A stretch of DNA of 64,000 bases from Malonomonas rubra DSM 5091 (GTDB taxonomy: Bacteria; Desulfobacterota; Desulfuromonadia; Desulfuromonadales; Geopsychrobacteraceae): NCBI RefSeq assembly GCF_900142125.1, contig NZ_FQZT01000006.1:169193-233192 (forward strand), in the 5' to 3' direction. This document shows positions 15,965 through 25,005 of the stretch, one piece after another. Each line of letters begins with the position of its first letter. Position 1 is the first letter of the stretch. Made by a program: the position numbers and the translations under genes. The notes below the pieces were generated by a model. That model was not told the DNA's origin. It worked only from the letters and a program-made list of their open reading frames with translations, and did no database searches.

Positions 15965-17534
15965 GGTGCTTCAGAAGTTGGCTCGTCGCCTGTTTCAACG
16001 CGCGGCCGGCCGGATCTTTTTCCACTTTCGGCAACTGTTCAAGGAGTGGAATCAGTTTTGCGTTTCCCAGTTGGCCGATGGCCAGAATTGCTTCAGCACG
16101 CAGGGTCTCAATATTTTTGCGGTTGAGCAGGTTTCGTTGCCGGGCGATTTTCAGCAAGGGGATAATCGCTTTTGGTGAGCGGGTTGCCGCCAGTGCCCGG
16201 ATGACTTCAATTTTCAGCAGGTGCTGCTTTTCGCGAGGGCCCTTTCGCATGAGAATGTCGATCAGGGGCGGAACTGCCTGTGATCTTCTCAAGCCCCCCA
16301 GGGCCTGTATTGCTGGTTGATGTAGATCTTCGTCTGCATCTTCCGTCAACTTTATCAGGAAGGGGATAACCTGGTTGCCTCCGATCGCCGCCAAGGCACG
16401 GATGACTGAACGACGGACCCGTGGCTCCGGGTAGTCGACCACCTGGGCCAGCAGTGGCAACGCCGATTCAAGGCGTGATTCGCCGAGAATGGTGACGACA
16501 TTGCGCACGCGGTGCCAAGTTGTGTGGTGCAGATCGGCTTTCAATAAGGGAAAGATCTTTTCCCCCATTTTTGCCAGAACAGCAGAATAATCACGGCGGA
16601 TAAGGGCATCTCTCTCGGCATAGAGTCGTTGCAGCATGTCTGGCGCGATGCGTTCCCCGAAATTGATCAGCAAGCGTACGAGCAGGCGCCTCTGTGATGA
16701 TTTCAAGTCGCTGTTAGCGAGGGCGTCGATCAATTGTTTGCGGCAGCTTGCGGTTAGCAGGGCTGAGCTTAATTCGTTTGCCGATGCGCGTTGACGGGGC
16801 GAGCGTGTTTGATCCTTATGCAGAGATTCGAGCAGGCTGAAGACGGCCAACTGGCCAGTCAGTCGTGTTTCGTTGAAGAATGGTTCAGCTGTTTTTCTGA
16901 TCTTGCCGAGCAGTTTATCAAAGGCAACCTCAGACTGTGGCGCTTTTAACTCTTCGAGCAGTTCTCGCATTTGCTCGGTTGTACTTGGCTGAGGTTTTTC
17001 TTCAGGCAGCTTTTCAAGCAACTGCTGCGGGTCAATATCGAATGCCTCAGCGACTGCTCCTGCAGGGGAACCCAGCTGTTCGAAGATCGCCTGCAGATTG
17101 GTTTCGTTGATCACTATGGACGTCAGCCCTTGCTGCTTCAGCTGTTCTGCCAGCCCACCTGCTGCTAATGTTTGCTCGAGCGGTGCTGCCAACTCCTCAG
17201 CCAGTATCAGTAAGTCTTGCTGGTCCATTTTCGGCATGAAGAGAATGTGGCGAACACGGCGTTCCACCAGTTTGAGCGCAAGTTCCTGCAGTTGCAGGTT
17301 CCCTGGGGCGACTGGGGTGCTGTCAAGCCTGAAGCCATTCTGGGTAACGTGGTAAGCTGCTGGTTTGTGGTTCTGCAGAAAAGTCTGAAAGGCGCTACTT
17401 GTTTTACCGATGGTGCTCAGCAAAGAAGGGTGGTCGGCCGGATAAAAGCTGAGGGCTTTTACCAGTTTCAACAGGCCAGCCAACGCTCGTTCCAGATCTG
17501 CGCTGAGATTTTTTAAATGACTTGCTGCTTCCAT
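15954..17534 (-). CDS. HEAT-repeat protein with the same N-terminal domain as the HD-GYP protein
   Basis: The 526-aa soluble product has an N-terminal domain of about 130 residues (LKALSFYPADHPSLLSTIG-like start, later FMPKMDQQDLLILAEEL). A low-complexity Gln/Glu/Pro linker (about 170-195) follows. At least six HEAT-type helical repeats run from about 250 to the end (ESALPLLAQVVDYPEPRVRRSV, NQVIPFLIKLTEDADEDL and similar). It is the first gene of a coupled pair with the HD-GYP protein, and it probably scaffolds or regulates that enzyme (inference from the shared domain and overlap). No known function can be given. Confidence 0.78.
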   Translation of the reverse strand: MEAASHLKNLSADLERALAGLLKLVKALSFYPADHPSLLSTIGKTSSAFQTFLQNHKPAAYHVTQNGFRLDSTPVAPGNLQLQELALKLVERRVRHILFMPKMDQQDLLILAEELAAPLEQTLAAGGLAEQLKQQGLTSIVINETNLQAIFEQLGSPAGAVAEAFDIDPQQLLEKLPEEKPQPSTTEQMRELLEELKAPQSEVAFDKLLGKIRKTAEPFFNETRLTGQLAVFSLLESLHKDQTRSPRQRASANELSSALLTASCRKQLIDALANSDLKSSQRRLLVRLLINFGERIAPDMLQRLYAERDALIRRDYSAVLAKMGEKIFPLLKADLHHTTWHRVRNVVTILGESRLESALPLLAQVVDYPEPRVRRSVIRALAAIGGNQVIPFLIKLTEDADEDLHQPAIQALGGLRRSQAVPPLIDILMRKGPREKQHLLKIEVIRALAATRSPKAIIPLLKIARQRNLLNRKNIETLRAEAILAIGQLGNAKLIPLLEQLPKVEKDPAGRALKQATSQLLKHHVA

Positions 17535-17595
17535 GACAAAGGCAGTTCCGCAAACAGGGAGAAAGATGATTAATCTTCACAGCATAAATGCTTTC

Positions 17596-19438
17596 TCATG
17601 GATTCTCAACAGCTGATTTTTCTTCGCCGATACTGCAGAAGCAAGTTTTGTGAATTGCTTCACTTTTGGTGCGATAAAGGTCTTCTATGACTTCGGCGAA
17701 ATTGTCAGCGATAATCTTGCGTTTAAGCTTCAGTGTTTGCGTTACTTCGCTTTTGTCACTGCTGAAGTCTCGTGCTAAAAGGGTGAAGCGCTTGATTTGC
17801 TGGTAAGATGGGCGATGCTGCTGGAGGGTGGTAATACGTCGGCGGATCAGATCGAGAGCCTGAGGATTGTTAAGCAGGGTTTTCTGGTCAAGCACATCAA
17901 GGTGCTTGTAGTTTGCATATTTCTGCAAACTTACAAAGTCAGGCACTACTAAAGCTATTAAATAAGGCTTATTATCGCCATAAACGACCAAGTTGCTGAT
18001 AAACTTGTCAGTCTTCAACTCGTTCTCGATCTCCTGTGGAGCAACATTCTTCCCGCCGGCGGTAACGATCAACTCTTTCTTCCGGCCCGTGATGAAGAGA
18101 AAACGATCATCATCCAGCTTGGCCAGGTCGCCAGTGCGAAACCAACCGCCCTCCTGCAGGGCAGAGTTTTCGCCGGTTTCCCGCCAGTACCCGTGGAACA
18201 CACTGCGGCCCTTGACCAGTAATTCCCTATCATCCGCAATTTTCAGTTCCACCTGTGGCAGCGGGGGGCCAACACTGTCGATCCGGTTTCTATCGGGATA
18301 GTTGACGGCGATAACCGGCGAGGTTTCAGTCATGCCGCAGCCTTGATAAATGGGGACTTCGGCAGCGAGGAAAAATTCAGCGATCTCAGCCGAGAGGGGA
18401 GCTCCTCCGGAGATCAGAATACGCAGGCGGCCACCAAGTCGTGCCTTGATCTTGCTGAAAATCAAGCGGTCGAACAACTTTAGTGAAAGGTTGAGGAGCG
18501 GGCTTGCGCGTAAGCCCTTCTGGCTGCGGCGAACTTTGCTGCGGCCAAGGATCAGGGCAAAGAAAAACAGCTGTTTCTTCAGCCAGGGGCCAGTGGTGAC
18601 CCGCTCCAGTACACGATTGTGCATTTTTTCATAGAGGCGCGGCACACTGATAAGGACCGTCGGCCGGATCTCTGCTAGGTTGATGGCGACGCTATCGATG
18701 CTTTCAGCGTAAGCGATGGTCGCGCCCTGCCGCAGCATCAGGTAGTAGCCGGTGGTCCGCTCGAAGATATGCGACAGCGGGAGGAAAGAGAGGCATTGAT
18801 CGCCAGCGGTGACATCGAAACGGGAACAGCACTCTTCGACATTGCAAAGGATGTTGTCGTGGGTCAGCATGGCTCCTTTCGGTGGGCCGGTTGTGCCGGA
18901 GGTGTAAACCAGCGTCGCCAGCTGGTCGCCATCTCCCTGCTGGCGAATCCGGGCGACCTGCACGTCTGCCTTCGTTAGCCTGCTGGAGAAACCTTTTCAG
19001 CGGATAGATATTGGCTTTGCCGCTTTCACCTTCCAGCAGAATGATCGATTTAAGCGCCGGGCAATGCTGGCGTTGACGAATGATCTCCTGTGCCAGCAGC
19101 AGCGAATGAGTGAACAACATGCGGCTGCCAGAGTCGGCCAGGATGTGCAGAATTGTCTTTATGCCCTCGGTGTGGTAAACGGGGACAGTGTGGGCCTGCA
19201 GGCTCATGATCGCCAGGTCTGCGAAAACCCATTCCGGGCAGTTGGGGGCGAGGATAGCGACCTGCTCCTCCGGTTGTAGACCGAATCCGAGCAGCGCAGC
19301 GGCGTAGCTGTCAACCTGCTGAGCCAGTTCGTGCCAGCTGATCGGCTGGTAGTGGCCGTCGATCTTACGGCGCATTGCCGGGTACTGCTGATACTTCTCG
19401 ATACGCGCAAAAACCATCTGGGGAATGGTTTGTTTCAT
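17596..19438 (-). pseudogene. Long-chain acyl-CoA synthetase (AMP-forming), broken by one frameshift
   Basis: Activates fatty acids to acyl-CoA. The N-terminal part (MKQTIPQMVFARIEKY, ATG 19438 with GGAGGG upstream) and the C-terminal part (AMP-binding motif TSGTTGPPKG, then GYWRETG, GWFRTGDLA and GRKKELI) are in different frames. The break is near 18969-18970. Removing one G from GAAGGCAGAC restores a continuous 613-aa protein, the normal length of FadD15-type enzymes. Everything else looks intact, so this is either a recent mutation or a sequence error. There is no slippery homopolymer at the break, which makes programmed shifting unlikely. It is divergent from coaE with 40 bp between starts. 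Confidence 0.85.
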
Positions 19439-19478
19439 CAAGCCCTCCTGCAGATTACCGAACAGGACCAAGTTTATC

Positions 19479-20090
19479 ATGCCACGAGAGAAATTGATTT
19501 TAGGCATCACCGGAAATATCGCTTCCGGGAAAAGTACTGTGGCTAAAATGTTTGCCGAGCGTGGTGCCTTATTGATCGATGCCGACCAGTTGGCGCGCGA
19601 GATCGTCGAGCCGGGACAGCCAGCGCTGCAGCAGTTGGTTGAGCGTTTCGGAACTGATATTCTACGGGCGGATAAAAGCCTTGATCGGGATAAATTGGCG
19701 CAGATTATTTTTGCTGATGAGCAGGCGCGGCTTGATCTGAACCAGATCACCCATCCAGCCATCGGCAAGCTGGCGGTCGAGCGACTGCAGCAGGGGAAAC
19801 GCTTAGCTGATGTGCCCCTGGTCGTCTACGAAGCGCCATTGCTGTTTGAAGCCAAAGCGGAGAACCGGGTTGATAAAGTTCTGGTGGTAAAGGTTGATCT
19901 GCAGGTGCAGCTGCAACGCCTGATGCAGAGGGACGGCATAGATGAAGCGGCGGCACAGCAGCGTGTCTCTGCGCAGATGCCACAGGATGAAAAACTGGCA
20001 CGGGCCGATTATGTCGTTGATAATTCTGGGTCGTTAGAGGAACTTTTTATCCAGGTCGAACAGCTCTGGCAGAAACTGGTCATAGTTTAA
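19479..20090 (+). CDS. coaE: Dephospho-CoA kinase
   Basis: Last step of coenzyme A synthesis, phosphorylating dephospho-CoA on the 3' hydroxyl. The 203-aa product has the P-loop GNIASGKST (residues 10-18), the substrate segment LIDADQLAREIVEPG (about 31-45) and VYEAPLLFEA (about 112). ATG 19479 is chosen over the open frame from 19425 because it has AGGAC upstream and the protein starts normally (MPREKLILGITG). It is divergent from the acyl-CoA synthetase, and both relate to CoA metabolism. It ends at a strong terminator. Confidence 0.93.
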   Translation: MPREKLILGITGNIASGKSTVAKMFAERGALLIDADQLAREIVEPGQPALQQLVERFGTDILRADKSLDRDKLAQIIFADEQARLDLNQITHPAIGKLAVERLQQGKRLADVPLVVYEAPLLFEAKAENRVDKVLVVKVDLQVQLQRLMQRDGIDEAAAQQRVSAQMPQDEKLARADYVVDNSGSLEELFIQVEQLWQKLVIV

Positions 20091-20113
20091 TTCTGCTGAA
20101 CTTTGGTTCAATA

Positions 20114-20150
20114 AAAAAGCGGCTGCTGGGAAAGCCAGCAGCCGCTTTTT
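20114..20150. terminator. Bidirectional terminator between coaE and the secreted-protein operon
   Basis: Perfect stem of 16 bp (20114-20129 with 20135-20150), including the A and T tracts, with a GAAAG loop. Confidence 0.92.
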
Positions 20151-20169
20151 GCCACTTTATGCGTGCGAC

Positions 20170-20574
20170 TTAATGATGATAGTCGTAAGCACCGTCGTCG
20201 CTGTCGCTGTCGCTGTCGTGCGATGGTACGGGGTCAACAGTCGGGACTTCAACGTTCGGGCATTCGCCATTCTTCTCAACTTTTGCCTGCCAGAACAGAC
20301 CGGTGGCGTAGTTCGGAGCTTGCCAGCTGTATTCAACGGCAGTGGTGTTGCCGTAGCCGCGCAGGTAAACTTCTTTGCAGAGCTGGCCAGCTTTACTGCC
20401 AGCGTTATCGTAAGCGGTCATTTTGACAGCCGCCATAGTGCTGTAGCCAGCATTTTTAACGGTGACTTTGACCGGAGCGATTTGTCCTTTAGCAACCTGG
20501 GTTCCTGCCTGGGCCAGGGTGACGGTGACGAATGCAAGTAACATCGCCAGTACGATCATTTTGATGGTTTTCAT
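20170..20574 (-). CDS. Small secreted protein, CARDB-like beta-sandwich, acidic tail
   Basis: The 134-aa product has a signal peptide (MKTIKMIVLAMLLAFVTVTLAQA, in two parts a charged start and a hydrophobic core). A single beta-rich domain follows (APVKVTVKNAGYSTMAAVKMTAY), resembling CARDB/adhesion-like folds, with two Cys that could form a disulfide. The tail is acidic, DSDSDSDDGAYDYHH, encoded by a short hexamer repeat. The ATG at 20574 has GGAGG at ideal distance. It is the second gene of the operon driven by the sigma-54 promoter at 22164-22178, 54 bp after the 480-aa secreted protein. Function unknown. Confidence 0.75.
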   Translation of the reverse strand: MKTIKMIVLAMLLAFVTVTLAQAGTQVAKGQIAPVKVTVKNAGYSTMAAVKMTAYDNAGSKAGQLCKEVYLRGYGNTTAVEYSWQAPNYATGLFWQAKVEKNGECPNVEVPTVDPVPSHDSDSDSDDGAYDYHH

Positions 20575-20628
20575 TTTATCCTCCAAAAGAAATTTCTTGG
20601 TTTAATGTTTCTTGTTTACACGCACTGC

Positions 20629-22071
20629 TTACAGAACCGTCGTCGGGGCATCTGTTGTGAGGATGTAGGTGTCGTCAGCGACGCTGTTCTCATCCGCCAC
20701 GGCTTGGTCGAAAGTCGGGGTTACGCGGATGGTAAAGCTGGCATTGCCGTTACCGTCAGCAGTCGGCCAATTGGCAGCGTTTCCGACAGCGATGTAGGAG
20801 TTGATGTTGACGTTGGCAAAGTCATCAATATAGCCCGGAATCCACAGCGGGCTGGCAGCCCATTGAGCAAGGACATCAGCAGGGATCTCAGTGCGGTTGG
20901 CAGAAGTGTCCAGCGGATCAATGCCCGTAGAAGGAGCGATAGTCCAGGTGCCATCACCGTTGTCAACCGGTACATAGGAGGAGCGATAGGTGACCCAAGT
21001 ACCGTTACAGCCAGCGTTGGTGCCGACAGGATCAGCTTGTCCAGCTTCTTCGTCGAAAGTACCTTCGCAAGTCGCGATCAGAGCGTTGTCGGTGTAGACA
21101 ATGCCGTCCATGTCGAAGTAGTAGGCGCCCGGCAGATCGTTAGACGGAATCCACTCGCCGACCAGAGAGGTATGAACCGGGTGCATGCCGGTTGTGTTGA
21201 TGAAGGTTTCACCAGCTTCCAGGCCGAAGTTTGCACGGACGTAGGGGTTGTAGTAACCGGCAGAGGTATGGTGCTTGTCAGGAGCACCAAACAGACCGTG
21301 GGCGATCAGCGAGTCGAGCTCACCCTGGTTGGCCATGTTGCTCGGGGTCGGGTTGGCATTGTCGAACTTGGTGCCGTTTTTCAGGGTGTAGGCCAAGCCC
21401 TGACCCGGAGTTGCCTCAACAAATTGACCGTTAATCATGAAGCCGAGCTGCTGCTTGTAACCGGTGACGCGGCTACCGGTTTGGTTGCCATATTTTTGCA
21501 AAACGCGGTAGATGTCTTCCTGACCGTTGTCGGAGACGTTAAAGGTCAGGTCGAGGGGAGCGGAGAGGTTGCGGCTGACAATCTTGAAGCGCTTACTCGA
21601 CTGCCATGGATCGGAACACTGCTTTGTGTCAACGCCCCACCAGTCAGCCATTACGGTTGCATCCGGTGTCGAGTCCGGGTTCCATCCAGCTGACATGATG
21701 CAGTTGTCGCCGGTAACGTCATCACCGGTGACGACGCTCAGGCCAGGGCCTTGAGTGTCACGCTCTTTCCAGGTCATAGCACCGTTCGGTAGATCCCAGG
21801 AACCGACAACATACTTGGCCCAACCGCTCGGCATGAAACCGTCAGCAGCAACATTTCCGGTGTTCGGATCGATCAGTGAGCCGGGCTCAATGTAGTTGTA
21901 GGGATCGAACGGGTAATCTGCTGCGGGAATAACTTCGTTGGTCGGAGCAACGCGGGTTGCACCTGATGCGTCCATGTCCCATTCATTGATCACTGCAGCC
22001 GAAGACAGGCTGGCGGTGAAGAGGAGGCCTGCTAAGGCCAGAGCAAGTTTGGTACTTCTTTTGTTTTTCAT
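20629..22071 (-). CDS. Large secreted protein, possible choice-of-anchor-type family
   Basis: The 480-aa product has a signal peptide (residues 1-25, cleavage after SLSSA-A). The rest is an Asp/Asn/Gly/Thr-rich, beta-type extracellular region without membrane anchor, LPXTG or PEP-CTERM. Four or more Cys could form disulfides (for example GDDVTGDNCIMSAGW, TKQCSDPW, TCEGTF, AGCNGTW). It resembles the choice-of-anchor F type proteins of related bacteria, but I am not certain. A GGAGGAG-like site precedes the ATG. It is the first gene of an operon with a near-perfect sigma-54 promoter about 80-110 bp upstream, so expression should depend on the nearby NtrC-type activator. Confidence 0.72.
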   Translation of the reverse strand: MKNKRSTKLALALAGLLFTASLSSAAVINEWDMDASGATRVAPTNEVIPAADYPFDPYNYIEPGSLIDPNTGNVAADGFMPSGWAKYVVGSWDLPNGAMTWKERDTQGPGLSVVTGDDVTGDNCIMSAGWNPDSTPDATVMADWWGVDTKQCSDPWQSSKRFKIVSRNLSAPLDLTFNVSDNGQEDIYRVLQKYGNQTGSRVTGYKQQLGFMINGQFVEATPGQGLAYTLKNGTKFDNANPTPSNMANQGELDSLIAHGLFGAPDKHHTSAGYYNPYVRANFGLEAGETFINTTGMHPVHTSLVGEWIPSNDLPGAYYFDMDGIVYTDNALIATCEGTFDEEAGQADPVGTNAGCNGTWVTYRSSYVPVDNGDGTWTIAPSTGIDPLDTSANRTEIPADVLAQWAASPLWIPGYIDDFANVNINSYIAVGNAANWPTADGNGNASFTIRVTPTFDQAVADENSVADDTYILTTDAPTTVL

Positions 22072-22163
22072 TTTTTCTCCTCCAGGCTAGTGTTAATCAT
22101 TTCTTTATGCGGCAGAACTGCATAATGCTTTTTGGCGCCGTCTTAGCGCTGAGCTAGGATATG

Positions 22164-22178
22164 GCAATGGTTGTGCCA
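22164..22178 (-). promoter_or_regulatory. Sigma-54 (-24/-12) promoter of secreted-protein operon 1
   Basis: On the minus strand it reads TGGCAC-AACCA-TTGC. This matches the -24/-12 consensus TGGCAC-N5-TTGC at every fixed base. The transcription start is expected near 22153, leaving a leader of about 80 bases to the ATG at 22071. Confidence 0.85.
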
Positions 22179-22258
22179 ATTCATAAAGGTTGTGTAAGTC
22201 ACCGAGATAGCTGACTAAAGTTCTAGGTAAATGATGATGTTAATGTTCGCCGACTTGT

Positions 22259-22361
22259 CAACTGTAGTTGCGCCAGTATCGTTTTATCGAGTTAAGTATC
22301 TGAAAACGCAAGGTAAGATGAATGCGCAACCATAGTTGACAAATCAACCATGGTTGCGCAT
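22259..22361. promoter_or_regulatory. Activator (enhancer) sites upstream of operon 1
   Basis: Three CAAC-N4-GTTG palindromes lie at 22259-22270, 22327-22338 and 22345-22356. The last two sit inside a larger inverted repeat (22322-22361) with 12-bp perfect outer arms ATGCGCAACCAT/ATGGTTGCGCAT. They lie about 81 to 178 bp upstream of the -24 element, the usual distance for NtrC-type enhancers. The remainder of the 408-bp gap between the genes (22072-22479) holds the sigma-54 promoter and nothing else I can identify. Confidence 0.75.
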
Positions 22362-22479
22362 TTCCTAGTAGTTATATCGGTGAATTTTGTTGTGATATGC
22401 AGAAGGTAGGTGGCTATATGACGGACGGGCCTATTGCTTAAGGTTGAATGTTGACAGATGTACGAGACGCCCCCCTCTG

Positions 22480-23088
22480 TTACTGGGGGGGCTGAATAAT
22501 GGCAGTGTTCAGGGGTTGGTAGTGGGTGGGAAGGTTAAACCAATCGGTCGACAGCGATTGCAATTCCAGGTCGCTCCAGGAGACGATAACTTTCTTGTCA
22601 GCGGAAATCCATTTCAGCGGGAAGTTTTCCCATTCTTGAGAAAGCCAGAGAGTGCCGCGGTATTTTTTTCCATTTCGCCCTGTCGCAAGGACTCTGTATT
22701 TCGTTGCCGGGTGGCCTGAGATCGTTTCATCTCCAAGATCCTTTTTTTCCAACATGACTTGTGGATCGAAAAAGTGCGGCAAAGACTGGTTCAGACGTTC
22801 GACGGGAAAGCGCTGGTATTTCCCCTGGCTGGGGATCAGGACAAGGGCTTTGTCATTCTGGTAGTCAACCAGCATGATGTTAGATTTACGCCCGCCAAGA
22901 ACTTCCATCCGCAGCTTGTGTTCCTGTTGCCAGATTTTTGCCGCTGAACTGTAGCTATCCCATTCGATATTCATAAAGGCGTAGTGGACATCGAGGGGCT
23001 GTGCGATTTTGTTCTTCGGGTGCGGAGCTGTGCAGGCGACAGTTAAGAAAAGCAGAAGAAAAAAAGATATTTGCAAGGTTGTGCGCAT
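22480..23088 (-). CDS. Periplasmic lipoprotein, DUF4412/LolA-like fold possible
   Basis: The 202-aa product has a lipoprotein signal (MRTTLQISFFLLLFLTVAC, with the lipobox Cys at about 19). The mature part is beta-rich and contains YQNDKALVLIPSQGKYQRFP, GDETISGHPATKYRVL and WLSQEWENFPLKW. These segments are reminiscent of LolA/DUF4412-type outer-membrane-side proteins (tentative). ATG 23088 is chosen because it starts the signal peptide; the frame is open further upstream. It follows the 544-aa secreted protein by 74 bp on the same strand. The gap contains an 11-bp stem hairpin without a T run, so partial read-through into this gene is likely. A second GC-rich hairpin (22469-22491) overlaps the stop codon. 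Confidence 0.75.
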   Translation of the reverse strand: MRTTLQISFFLLLFLTVACTAPHPKNKIAQPLDVHYAFMNIEWDSYSSAAKIWQQEHKLRMEVLGGRKSNIMLVDYQNDKALVLIPSQGKYQRFPVERLNQSLPHFFDPQVMLEKKDLGDETISGHPATKYRVLATGRNGKKYRGTLWLSQEWENFPLKWISADKKVIVSWSDLELQSLSTDWFNLPTHYQPLNTAIIQPPQ

Positions 23089-23162
23089 GCTGGGACTTTC
23101 CGGTTGCAAAGAAATTGCCTCCCACACACCAGGTGCGGGAGGCGATCGCAAAAGAGAGAATT

Positions 23163-24797
23163 CTAGTTGCCGCCGACCACCGAGGTTGTATCGCTGTCGA
23201 CATTGTTGTCCAGAGCGACATCCGCCTCGATGTAAGCGCTTGCAGACCAGGTAATGGTGTCTTCGGTCGAAGGTGCAGTGAAGCGGAAGGTAAACTTCTG
23301 CGGCTCACTATCGACGGTGAACGGCTCGCTGAAACTGTAAAGCTGGGTGCCGTCCAGCAGGGTGCCGGTTACGCGCAGGGTGCCACTGGCGAAGGAGTCG
23401 AACAGGTTCTGAACTTCGGCCTTAACTCCTTTGCTGCCATCGGTCGCTACTGTGCGTGGGCCATCGACGGAGACGACGACGTCGATTTCTTCAGCGATCG
23501 GCTCCCCTTCATCTACACCGCCGATATAATCGACGCGGAGTTGAACGTCGTAAATTTCCATGCCCTTGTACTCGCCTTTGACGTACATCATCAGGTCGAG
23601 GTTGTCGGAGAGTTCGCAGTCGTCGATGGTCTGTTCATCGTCGATCAGGTCGCCTTTGAGCGGGTTGACGTCGAGGTAGTCACCCCAGTTGTCGCTGTTC
23701 TGCAGGATGATTTCGCCTGTTTCTTCATTGTGGATGGTAAGCAGGTCGATGGTGGTGGTTGTCAGATCGCCGCTGGTGTACTGTTCCATTTCGACGCCGG
23801 GCAGATCCTGGCCGTACTTGCTCGACTTGAAGCGATAGCGGGGATTCACGCCGCCCCAGGGATCCCGGTCGAGAGTGGTGTACCAGGCGTTGGTCATGTA
23901 GTCGGTGTAGTCGATGACGCCGTCATTGTCGAAATCGATTTCCATCGGGTTGTCAAAGTCAGCCAGCAGAGTTCCCGCGGGAATAAAATCGCCGTCGCCT
24001 TCAACTGAATCGACCGAGGAGAACCACTGGTTGCCGATGACATAGTACTGCGGCAGGATTCCCGTGGCGCCCTCGTTCTCAAAATCTTCCGGACGGATTT
24101 GATCGTTCGGGCTGTTGGAAATGCGGTGCTTGAATGTCAGGGTTGCCTTGGTGACGGTGTAGTTGCCGCCGACAAAACCTTCCGGTAGTGGAATCTGGGT
24201 GTAGAGACGGACCTCCGAAGGGGACTTGTTGATGTTACCCCAGCGGAACAGGTACTTACCGTCGTCTTTCAGCTTATAGGTGTAGTCGGTTCCCATCACC
24301 ATCGGTGGCATCCAGGCAGCGTTGAGGATATGGTCCATGACACCGTAGTGCTCAGTCGAAGCTTTAACCGAATTACCACCCAAGCCTGCGGCCCAAGCGC
24401 CGTTCAGGCCGCCAGCTTTCCAGGTTTTTGTCTCGGGCGACTTGGCTTTGACGCCAATGACGTTGCCGGAGGCATCATAGATGTTGGCAATCCAGCCGTC
24501 ATTGTATACGCCATCGCGTGGGATCGGCAGTTTCGATTCGAGCGGCTTGAAATCGACCGCGGTGAAGGAATACGCTGAGTCGATACCGAAGTAGGTGTAG
24601 TCATCTTTTGTGCCGGGGATCGGGTTGCTCAGGTCGAGACAGTCGGCCGAGCCGTAAACCCGTGTGTCGCACTGCACGTCGTCAATGGAAAAAACGTGAA
24701 CCGGTGAATAGTAGGTTGCGGCAGTGGCCGACGCGGCAAAGACGCCGAGCATCGACAGCGATAGGCAAGTTTTCTTCAACAGGGAACGCATCTTCAT
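23163..24797 (-). CDS. Large secreted protein with EF-hand-like calcium loop and CARDB-like C-terminus
   Basis: The 544-aa product has a signal peptide (residues 1-26, ending SATA-A), then a long beta-type extracellular region. DFDNDGVIDYTDY near residue 300 fits a DxDxDGxxD calcium-binding loop of the dockerin/EF-hand kind. The last ~110 residues (IDVVVSVDGPRTVATDG onward) look like a CARDB/Ig-like beta sandwich, a fold also suggested for the 134-aa protein of operon 1. The ATG at 24797 has AAAGG upstream; an ATG two codons later is the alternative. It is the first gene of operon 2, with its own sigma-54 promoter. Function unknown; it is probably a surface or extracellular structural or adhesive protein. 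Confidence 0.74.
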   Translation of the reverse strand: MKMRSLLKKTCLSLSMLGVFAASATAATYYSPVHVFSIDDVQCDTRVYGSADCLDLSNPIPGTKDDYTYFGIDSAYSFTAVDFKPLESKLPIPRDGVYNDGWIANIYDASGNVIGVKAKSPETKTWKAGGLNGAWAAGLGGNSVKASTEHYGVMDHILNAAWMPPMVMGTDYTYKLKDDGKYLFRWGNINKSPSEVRLYTQIPLPEGFVGGNYTVTKATLTFKHRISNSPNDQIRPEDFENEGATGILPQYYVIGNQWFSSVDSVEGDGDFIPAGTLLADFDNPMEIDFDNDGVIDYTDYMTNAWYTTLDRDPWGGVNPRYRFKSSKYGQDLPGVEMEQYTSGDLTTTTIDLLTIHNEETGEIILQNSDNWGDYLDVNPLKGDLIDDEQTIDDCELSDNLDLMMYVKGEYKGMEIYDVQLRVDYIGGVDEGEPIAEEIDVVVSVDGPRTVATDGSKGVKAEVQNLFDSFASGTLRVTGTLLDGTQLYSFSEPFTVDSEPQKFTFRFTAPSTEDTITWSASAYIEADVALDNNVDSDTTSVVGGN

Positions 24798-24923
24798 TTT
24801 TCTACCTTTCGTGCTTTGCAGCATAAGGGATACTTATGCTGCTATGATGAATGGAAAACTTAATCATTTGGGTGTTGCAGCTGTTTTTGAATTGTTTTGT
24901 TGGGGGCTGTGCTTTTGATTAGA

Positions 24924-24938
24924 GCAAGGTAGGTGCCA
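24924..24938 (-). promoter_or_regulatory. Sigma-54 (-24/-12) promoter of secreted-protein operon 2
   Basis: On the minus strand it reads TGGCAC-CTACC-TTGC, again matching every fixed consensus base. The expected start is near 24913, giving a leader of about 115 bases. Confidence 0.85.
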
Positions 24939-25005
24939 AAATTGATATGCTGCTTAATGTGCTGAATTTACGATATTTTACGCTTTGACGGATTTCCCCC
25001 AGGTG

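Noticed and set aside
20180..20215. Short hexamer repeat in the 3' end of the 134-aa secreted protein gene
   Set aside because: It only encodes the DSDSDSDD acidic tail. Three copies are too few to treat as a phase-variable tract.
20605..21693. Long plus-strand open frame (362 codons) opposite the 480-aa secreted protein
   Set aside because: It is an antisense shadow of a gene with a signal peptide, ribosome-binding site and sigma-54 promoter. The shadow frame has no supported start and an implausible composition.
22469..22491. GC-rich hairpin at the end of the lipoprotein gene as a terminator
   Set aside because: It overlaps the stop codon and has no T run on the minus strand, so it is mentioned with the gene but not called a terminator.
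23001..24008. Plus-strand open frame of 335 codons opposite the 544-aa secreted protein
   Set aside because: Antisense shadow; the minus-strand gene has a signal peptide, ribosome-binding site and promoter.
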